This document shows positions 50,954 through 64,000 of a stretch of DNA of 64,000 bases, one piece after another. The translations under genes and the position numbers were made by a program. The stretch's first letter is position 1. Every line of letters starts with the position of its first letter. The notes beneath the pieces were generated by a model, which saw only the letters and a list, made by a program, of their open reading frames with translations, was not told the origin of the DNA and made no database searches. Where the stretch lies: assembly GCA_050249535.1 (NCBI GenBank), contig JBFWQI010000001.1, positions 248,001 to 312,000 of the forward strand. The letters run 5' to 3'. The stretch is from JADJXM01 sp937967285. Lineage in GTDB: Bacteria; Acidobacteriota; Blastocatellia; RBC074.

Positions 50954-50986
50954 TCAGCGGGCGCCCTGCCTTGTGTCGCCCGCTGA
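50954..50986 (+). terminator. Hairpin after the M28 peptidase gene
   Basis: A perfect 10-bp GC-rich stem TCAGCGGGCG/CGCCCGCTGA (50954-50963, 50977-50986) with a 13-base loop, followed by CACTTTTCG. It lies 15 bases after the stop. Confidence 0.65.
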
Positions 50987-51029
50987 GAAGCACTTTTCGC
51001 GGATACTTAAATCTTTTCAGGAGCGCTGA

Positions 51030-51415
<386 letters not shown>

Positions 51416-51473
51416 TCGACCGCTGAATTGCCGGCAGAATAGAAGCCGCAATAAAGTTGATGGAGGTGCAACA

Positions 51474-53099
<1,626 letters not shown>

Positions 53100-53288
53100 T
53101 CATTTCGCAATATTGGTATTGATTACTGAGTCGCCGAGAAGAGTCTCGACGCGATCCATGCCGGGCTCCTGATTGAGCAGCGCGAGTTCGGGCGATATCT
53201 GCTGATCAACGTATGACAGGGAACCGATCAGCGCAATCGCTTCTTCTACGTTGCTGCCGAATAGTGAATTTTTTACTTGCGTAACCAT
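53100..53288 (-). CDS. Possible small protein, 62 residues (doubtful)
   Basis: An open frame opposite to its neighbours, filling the gap between the POTRA gene stop and the arsR promoter. The composition is protein-like (EEAIALIGSLSYVDQQISPE) and it starts inside the arsR operator, which would make a divergent pair. There is no ribosome site before its ATG and I recognise no family. It may be the remnant of a gene. Confidence 0.25.
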   Translation of the reverse strand: MVTQVKNSLFGSNVEEAIALIGSLSYVDQQISPELALLNQEPGMDRVETLLGDSVINTNIAK

Positions 53289-53326
53289 GTGGTTTCGGAT
53301 ACAGTATCTGAAACCAGGTGGTTACG
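53277..53326 (+). promoter_or_regulatory. ArsR operator overlapping promoter and ribosome site
   Basis: A near-perfect 47-bp palindrome (53280-53326) made of two AACCA-N2-TGGTT boxes (53283-53294 and 53312-53323) around GATACAGTATC (53299-53309). A sigma70 promoter is embedded: TTGCGT at 53277-53282, a 17-base spacer, TACAGT at 53300-53305. The second box overlaps the AGGTGG ribosome site (53316-53321) of arsR. Binding of the encoded repressor would block both promoter and leader, so self-repression is expected. Confidence 0.75.
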
Positions 53327-53327
53327 T

Positions 53328-55658
<2,331 letters not shown>

Positions 55659-55757
55659 AATTGGATATTCGTGCAATGTAACGCCGCTTATCAGATCGAC
55701 AAAACGAATAATGAAAGGTATCTTTCGTTAAGCGATGTGTCGTGATAGAGTACTTTT

Positions 55758-56882
<1,125 letters not shown>

Positions 56883-56911
56883 AATTTATCATCGCTTATG
56901 ATTTTTCATTT

Positions 56912-58813
56912 CTAAACGACTGGAATAATGCCTGTAAACGGAAACTCGTATTCTTCAAGATCTAGATCCATACGTCTACCATTTGCGTCAAGGTTTGGTA
57001 AATATGAAGGAGGAGGAGGAATATCATTGCTGCCGGGCCAACTCCCGGTGGGCCAAGTATAAGATGGCCAATTCCAAGCAAATCGTACATAAAGGTTCAA
57101 ATATACCTGATTTTGCCCAATTGCATTATGAATATCGGCTTTTCTATCAGCAGGTAGATTATCATAATAAATTGTCAACTTATATATTGAATTATTTGCA
57201 GCGTGGCTAACATCATATTGGTCTTCTTCTAACGTATATCTTTCAAAACCATTTCCTACAGCATATCTCAATGTTGGCTGTTCGATTTGAACGTAGGGCA
57301 CACCACTCTCTCTCCTAACACCAACCACTAAATCTTCGGATCCATATGTCCCATCAGGATTTTGCTGAGATACTCGCTTAAGAACTGATCTTGCATGTAT
57401 TAGATAGCTTGAAAAAATAAATAAAGCTATAGGCCCTCCCGTCACAAAATTAAACTGGGAGCGAATGAAGGCCAAAGGGCGTCGATGAATTTTATCGTAG
57501 AGTGAATCTCGTACTGGCGTCTCCAATCTAATATCATATTTAAGTTCTTTTATTATATCCTGAAGTGAGTAACTACCAAACAAACAGGATAAAAAATTAT
57601 CGCTATTATTCGCTGTATAATTGGGCGTAATTTGTCTATTCTGAATTGGGCGAAAAGGATGGAGCGTATAGGGTGTAGTATTAAAATCTATATAACCATT
57701 CCCATAAGGGACTCTGTTTAATGGTAAGCTCCCCGATGCAATTGTTGGACATCCCTTGGACATTCCTGGTGATGTCCAATAAGCTCCTCCTGTATGAAAC
57801 TCTACAAGTGATTTATAGAAATATGGCGTGTCTTGTTTCGGCGGTTTTGGTTGAAGAATAGAGATATGGAGCTTCTCTGATCCTTGTGTCACGCCCGGCT
57901 CTCTTAATCCAACTGAACCCACATTATCATGATATGGTCTGGTGCCCCCCAAGTTATGAGTAATACTAGCTCCCGCATAGTCTCTTTTGGGCGTACTAAT
58001 TGAAGACTCTGCTGTTGGCTCGATGTGGCCATGAAAAGAATCGCGATGCACCTTAACCGCTCCTAAATCATGGGGCCCGCCTCCTCGCCATATATCAACC
58101 CAACAATCTCTCATAATCTTCTCTCCATATTGATTGATTGGAGAGGTGTCATTCCTTAGTATACGGTTAGTGTTAGAGGCGGCGCTATTGGCCTCTCGAA
58201 TGGCAGCGTTAATATCATCGTCATTCTTTGGTGTAGCAATAATTACTATTTTGTATGGATCGCCAATAACCTCTAACTCGGGTGTCCAAGCCTGATCCCA
58301 AAAGCATGAAGCCCCAACTTTCAAGCTTAACTGATACTTTCCTGGTTTTACAAATTTTCCCCTTTTATCCCGACCATCCCATACAGCAAAGTGACCACTT
58401 AAGCCGATAATACTATAAATAGGAATTGACAATACAAATTGCCCATTCTTATCTTCAATTTGAGAATATATAAGGGTAATACTCTCCTTTGTGTGTAGGT
58501 TTTCTTTTATATCACCTGCAGCTGCTTCTTCCCAGTAAATACCGGCATATTCCTGCAGGCAAAGTCTAATTTGACCGAGTTCGGCATCTTTGAGCGCTTT
58601 TGCTGTCCCCGCGGTTGCGTTGCTAGCAAGTGCTACATCGATCCAACGCAACGTTGTAATCAAAGGTATTGGCGACCGCTCTATTACGCAAGCATAAGAA
58701 GACTGAGAAGCTTGTTGCCCATGCTCTTCAATAACACTATCCTCCATACTTGGCGGCACACAAACGGGGGCCGCATAATCAAGCACAGCAAGTTCACTTG
58801 AAATGCTAGCCAT
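56912..58813 (-). CDS. Unknown island protein with FlgD-like Ig segment and L,D-transpeptidase-like motif
   Basis: A 633-residue protein of no family I can name. The ATG at 58811-58813 follows AAGGTGA by 6 bases and overlaps the stop of the upstream gene by 8 bases, so it is translationally coupled. No signal peptide. Residues ~142-185 (FAVWDGRDKRGKFVKPGKYQ) resemble the FlgD-type Ig domain. Residues 339-357 read F-H-T-G-G...S-K-G-C-P-T, close to the H...S-x-G-C catalytic motif of YkuD-like L,D-transpeptidases and phage wall enzymes (H340, C355). The last ~60 residues are Pro/Trp-rich. The DNA is AT-rich, unlike its surroundings. Confidence 0.7.
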   Translation of the reverse strand: MASISSELAVLDYAAPVCVPPSMEDSVIEEHGQQASQSSYACVIERSPIPLITTLRWIDVALASNATAGTAKALKDAELGQIRLCLQEYAGIYWEEAAAGDIKENLHTKESITLIYSQIEDKNGQFVLSIPIYSIIGLSGHFAVWDGRDKRGKFVKPGKYQLSLKVGASCFWDQAWTPELEVIGDPYKIVIIATPKNDDDINAAIREANSAASNTNRILRNDTSPINQYGEKIMRDCWVDIWRGGGPHDLGAVKVHRDSFHGHIEPTAESSISTPKRDYAGASITHNLGGTRPYHDNVGSVGLREPGVTQGSEKLHISILQPKPPKQDTPYFYKSLVEFHTGGAYWTSPGMSKGCPTIASGSLPLNRVPYGNGYIDFNTTPYTLHPFRPIQNRQITPNYTANNSDNFLSCLFGSYSLQDIIKELKYDIRLETPVRDSLYDKIHRRPLAFIRSQFNFVTGGPIALFIFSSYLIHARSVLKRVSQQNPDGTYGSEDLVVGVRRESGVPYVQIEQPTLRYAVGNGFERYTLEEDQYDVSHAANNSIYKLTIYYDNLPADRKADIHNAIGQNQVYLNLYVRFAWNWPSYTWPTGSWPGSNDIPPPPSYLPNLDANGRRMDLDLEEYEFPFTGIIPVV

Positions 58814-60773
58814 TATTATCACCTTTATTATTATCAAACTTACTTTCTATTGGCTTTGGCGGAAATAACTTCTGGAAGATATCAGCCTGTTCGCTGTCCT
58901 TAGCTTGTATTATGCTCAGAGCAATGCGTAGTTTTTCAGTTTCAGCTTCAATCATAGAGTTGTCCAATTGCTTGCGTCTCAGTGTTTCGCTCTGACTTTT
59001 CAAAGCGTAATCATCCAGAGCAACACCTTGACCTAGCAATGCATCAACAATTACAGCGTCGGTGACTAAAATACTAGACATTTTGTTCAGTATTATACCG
59101 GGTACATTGTCTAAATATCGAAAGTGGACAGGATCTTCTTGCATTGCTTTTGCTTCGAAGTCTCCTTGATAAGATTCCGGGAAAACGTGTCCGTGCTTTA
59201 CTCTCCAATATTTATCAGTCTGGCTATCCACTTCTTCGATCAATGATGCTTTATCATCATGATAATTATTCACATTTTTACACATCGCATAAATCATGTC
59301 AGCGACTTCTTTTCGATGCTCAGGCTTTATATACTTCGTCAGAAATCCAGGTAAATCAGCCAGACTTGATTCGCGCGTGCAATCAACATAGCCGTTTACA
59401 AATGCAATATGCACATCCATAAGATGCAAATATGATATATATTCTTGATTTAGTTGACGAAACACAAAATTCATTACCCTGCTTAAGTTAACATTCTTAA
59501 TAGTTCTTGTTATTTGTGTTTCCTGGCCCTCTTCCATAGTAACTTGCTTGCTAGTCTCAACCTGCGTTTGTCTTTTGCGATTCGTTTCTGATACCTGCTT
59601 GCTCACCACATTAGCCATGATCTTTGAAGACGTATCTCTCGATTGATTCGTGGATCCTTTTGCCTCTGCGCTAACACTCGCGCTCCCCCAAAACCAATTT
59701 GCGCTAGCTTGGGCAGAAACTCCCCAACTGTTCATTTCCTCGATTTTCTGTTGATCACTGTTTTCATTATGAAGCTCATCCTGAAATTCGTTAGCTTTTT
59801 TCTCATCATACGAGTCCAATATGGATACGCACTCTTTCAGAGTTTCCTCTTTTTGCCTCCATGTGCGAATAGAGAAAGTGGTCTCTTCACCAGGGAGCAA
59901 TGTATAGGTATTCAAGGTTTGCCCAGCACCGTAATTCCCCAGAAAAGAGCTTAAACGATAGTGCTCGACAATCAATATTTTAGGATGGACGTTGTCGTTA
60001 AATGGCTGAGACGTAATTTTTGCCTCAATATCGCCTGACTGTCGTCTAACAGGCACCACTCTCTTTCCATTATTTGCCAGATCAATAATTTCATCTGCGG
60101 TTAATTGTAAGTTTGTGCTGAGAGACTGCTCATCGTTAAGAGTAAAATCGGGGGCTTCTTGGCCACTTACCGCTAATCTAGGCTTTGACTCAATATCTTC
60201 TGATTTTAGTATACCCATCTTGTCATAGATTGGGTTCCAGTATTGACTATTGCGCATTCGGACTTCTTTAGATGTTTGGTATCGGTCTACCATTTCCTTA
60301 TAGTCCGTCTGGAATTTGTTCCAATCATTTCTAAAAAAATTGTCGATTTTTTTTAAGTCTTGAATCTTAGAGTTGAAATCATGTGTAAGCTTATATTGTA
60401 ACTCTTTACCATTCTGAGCGGCCTTGCTAAGAGCGTCCGCATATATTGATGCTTCTCGATAACTGCTAACTGGATATCCTGCGTCTTCTAAAATATCTGC
60501 GCGCTTATCTATCTCTCCTTTGAACTTGGGCGGGTCATGAGGATCTTCTGGTTTCACTGGCTCAGATGGTTTATCTGGCAATATCTCTGTTGGTTTTTCG
60601 AATGCATCTGGGGTAAACCAATTGTCACCGCGCCGGTCACCGGGAATCCCCAAATCATACAGGCCATTGCCATAATAAGAAGTTGTAGTTGGGAGGTCAT
60701 AGTCTAAAATGCTTGCTTGCCCATTTTCATCAAATGCTATTAGCGGTCGTTCAGGCGGCTTATTCTCACTCAT
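58806..60773 (-). CDS. Unknown island protein, helical with central Ser/Ala-rich insertion
   Basis: A 655-residue protein, first of the coupled AT-rich pair. A good GAGGTGATC ribosome site precedes the ATG. No signal peptide or membrane helix. Residues 60-85 are Pro/Lys/Asp-rich; ~115-170 is charged helix. Residues ~293-462 have a distinctive layout: PGEETTFSIRTW, charged helix, a small-residue hairpin-like part (WGVSAQASANWFWGSASVSA), a Ser/Thr/Gln-rich helix, then TRTIKNVNLSRVMNFVFRQL and DVHIAFVNG. I recall similar layouts in uncharacterised proteins of other phyla but cannot assign a function. The 260 bases upstream (60774-61033) are AT-rich with short palindromes (GTCTT-N6-AAGAC) and no gene. 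Confidence 0.7.
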   Translation of the reverse strand: MSENKPPERPLIAFDENGQASILDYDLPTTTSYYGNGLYDLGIPGDRRGDNWFTPDAFEKPTEILPDKPSEPVKPEDPHDPPKFKGEIDKRADILEDAGYPVSSYREASIYADALSKAAQNGKELQYKLTHDFNSKIQDLKKIDNFFRNDWNKFQTDYKEMVDRYQTSKEVRMRNSQYWNPIYDKMGILKSEDIESKPRLAVSGQEAPDFTLNDEQSLSTNLQLTADEIIDLANNGKRVVPVRRQSGDIEAKITSQPFNDNVHPKILIVEHYRLSSFLGNYGAGQTLNTYTLLPGEETTFSIRTWRQKEETLKECVSILDSYDEKKANEFQDELHNENSDQQKIEEMNSWGVSAQASANWFWGSASVSAEAKGSTNQSRDTSSKIMANVVSKQVSETNRKRQTQVETSKQVTMEEGQETQITRTIKNVNLSRVMNFVFRQLNQEYISYLHLMDVHIAFVNGYVDCTRESSLADLPGFLTKYIKPEHRKEVADMIYAMCKNVNNYHDDKASLIEEVDSQTDKYWRVKHGHVFPESYQGDFEAKAMQEDPVHFRYLDNVPGIILNKMSSILVTDAVIVDALLGQGVALDDYALKSQSETLRRKQLDNSMIEAETEKLRIALSIIQAKDSEQADIFQKLFPPKPIESKFDNNKGDNNG

Positions 60774-61033
60774 AGATCACCTCTCGTTTAGTCCGTTCGT
60801 CTTTAACTTAAGACACCCTCTGCTGAGGTTCACTAGCAACTTATATGCCAGGCCCTTATAAGTAGTAATTATTGATAATAAATGGCTTAGTACGACGCTC
60901 GAGAGGTTGACTTTGATGTTTTGTTGCGTGAAATTACCCTATATGCGGTGTGTTGTGGTTAGGGGGACCGTCTACATAATTACCATTATCGGACGCTTCA
61001 GAATCGAATCGATCTCATACAGTTTTCCATCAA

Positions 61034-61354
61034 TCACAGGACAGAGATATGTATGCCCTCACTGACTTTCCCTTCAGGCATAGGGCGGATGACGATTTCC
61101 ACATCCTGGTTGAGCCTGACCAACAGATTGAGCAGACGGTCAACTGAGAAATCTGTGAATCGGCCGTTCATTAACTCCGAGACGTCGGGTTGTGTCAGTC
61201 CCAGTATCTGGGCAGCTTCTTTTTGCTTCAATCCGCGCCCTTTTATGATGCTGTAAATCTGATGACCCAGCCGCGCGCGCGTCTGCAGCTCGCCGGCATT
61301 CTCCAGCGCCAAATCTTCAAACACATTGCCAGTGCTTTTGGTCACTTTCTTCAT
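61034..61354 (-). CDS. higA: XRE-family antitoxin (HigA-like)
   Basis: A 106-residue helix-turn-helix protein. The HTH is LGHQIYSIIKGRGLKQKEAAQILGLTQPDVSELMNGR (residues ~29-65), followed by a short C-terminal strand region (QDVEIVIRPMPE). It overlaps the upstream toxin gene by four bases (ATGA). Toxin-first order is characteristic of higBA pairs. The C-terminal part fits antitoxins that regulate their own operon. Confidence 0.88.
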   Translation of the reverse strand: MKKVTKSTGNVFEDLALENAGELQTRARLGHQIYSIIKGRGLKQKEAAQILGLTQPDVSELMNGRFTDFSVDRLLNLLVRLNQDVEIVIRPMPEGKVSEGIHISVL

Positions 61355-61710
61355 TGCTTTCCCCTCCTCTCGTGGTCTTCCTGTGCGAGCTTTAGTCTTT
61401 CTTTTATCAGTGTGATGGTTTGTTTCGGCGTCTTGATACCGCTTTTGGATTTCTTCTGAAACGCGTGCAGCACGTAGATCGCGCCTGCAAATTTTACGGT
61501 GTAGACTGCACGATAAGTGTCGCCGTCGTGATCTTCCACGATTTCAAGCACGCCAGCTCCGCCAAACCCCTTGAGCGGCTTTGCAGACGGGTGCTTGTCA
61601 CCAATCTGGGCGAAGTAAAGCGCATAGCCGACCTGTCGCAGCACCTCTACAGGAAACTCGCACAGTTCTTCCTTGCTGCTCTTGATCCAGTAAACCGGTT
61701 TCGGCTCCAT
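61351..61710 (-). CDS. higB: RelE/HigB-type toxin (phage Gp49-like)
   Basis: A 119-residue RelE-superfamily toxin expected to cleave mRNA on the ribosome. Family pattern: VYWIKSSKEELCEFPVEVLRQVGYAL, PSAKPLKGFGGAGVLEIVED, YRAVYTVKFAGAIYVLHAFQKKSKSGIKTP. The basic end of that last stretch holds the usual catalytic Lys/Arg residues. It is transcribed with higA. A perfect palindrome lies just upstream of the start codon. Confidence 0.88.
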   Translation of the reverse strand: MEPKPVYWIKSSKEELCEFPVEVLRQVGYALYFAQIGDKHPSAKPLKGFGGAGVLEIVEDHDGDTYRAVYTVKFAGAIYVLHAFQKKSKSGIKTPKQTITLIKERLKLAQEDHERRGKQ

Positions 61711-61836
61711 CTATAGTAGTATTACTATATCCCGTCATTTTGTCCACAACTTTGTGATGACCGGTAATGATATAGTCCAATGAGCGTCAGATTCCTTATA
61801 AGACAAATCATTGGTGTTGCGCTATAGATGGAGCCG
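61702..61836. promoter_or_regulatory. higBA operator and inverted duplication of the higB start
   Basis: TATAGTA-GTAT-TACTATA (61712-61729) is a perfect 7-bp-arm palindrome immediately upstream of the higB start, the expected place for the antitoxin operator. In addition, CGGCTCCATCTATAG (61702-61716, containing the higB start codon) recurs as a perfect 15-bp inverted copy at 61822-61836, 105 bases away. The copy would begin ATGGAGCCG on the + strand but leads nowhere. Confidence 0.7.
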
Positions 61837-61840
61837 GGAC

Positions 61841-63895
<2,055 letters not shown>

Positions 63896-63936
63896 ATGGG
63901 CTCCTTACATTAAGTGGGAGATAAGTATTCTAAAAT

Positions 63937-64000
63937 TTAAACCGCAAAGGCGCAGAGGGGGGCAGAGAGTTTTTTAGCATTGCAATGTTCGTAATATGCC
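63937..64000. repeat. Left arm of a CGCAGAG-type repeat at the window edge
   Basis: TTAAACCGCAAAGGCGCAGAG followed by a GGGGGGCAGAGAG stretch (63937-63969) matches the family at 13959-14092. The matching inverted arm would lie beyond the window. It starts about 40 bases upstream of the sugar dehydrogenase gene. Confidence 0.6.

Overview
The window is a 64-kb, GC-rich (roughly 55-60 %) piece of a Gram-negative bacterial chromosome. The best guess is an acidobacterium, possibly near Blastocatellia. The reasons are an Oar-type TonB receptor with a carboxypeptidase-regulatory N-domain, Tat-exported Gfo/Idh/MocA and enolase-superfamily enzymes, a large secreted Asp-box propeller protein, LpxD, and short genes packed in ATGA-overlapping operons. 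No single marker proves this. No rRNA, tRNA or CRISPR array was found.

Layout. 1-17 kb: the end of trpF; a TonB receptor; a two-gene bacterial microcompartment (BMC) locus (shell protein plus acylating aldehyde dehydrogenase); a Gfo/Idh-enolase operon; an AlkZ/YcaQ-like protein; a WbuC cupin; a secreted BNR-repeat protein; and a threonine-degradation operon (TIM barrel, tdh, kbl). 17-20 kb: a complete partner-switching module (STAS anti-anti-sigma factor, RsbW-like kinase, GAF-SpoIIE phosphatase). 20-49 kb: mostly housekeeping genes: mutS, tsaB-rimI, psd-pssA, guaA, dnaE, accA, ssb, recN, miaB, parAB, lpxD, xerD, gltX and glnS, with a caspase-like protein and a methyltransferase among them. 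49-56 kb: an M28 peptidase, a frameshifted cupin, a POTRA-only protein, and an ArsR-SRPBCC-reductase-hydrolase operon with a clear operator. 55.7-61.8 kb: an island with a tyrosine integrase, an AT-rich two-gene operon of unknown function and a HigBA toxin-antitoxin pair. The window ends in a two-propeller sugar/sorbosone dehydrogenase-like protein.

Two patterns run across gene boundaries. First, many gene ends carry inverted pairs of short tandem arrays. The units are 7 bp (TAGGCRG or GTARAAA types), 24 bp (GATTAAACGCCAAG type) or similar, and several unrelated genes take their stop codon, or even their last residues, from the array. Second, the + strand shows a sawtooth G/C asymmetry. It changes abruptly from C-rich to G-rich at five exact copies of TCTGATAACG, all on the + strand, two of them inside mutS and one inside parA. 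Other switches coincide with inverted repeat elements. The asymmetry then fades across genes of both orientations.

The strongest candidates for something undescribed are this motif-linked skew pattern, the family of stop-capturing inverted arrays, and the integrase-linked AT-rich gene pair, one member of which carries an L,D-transpeptidase-like H...SKGC motif.
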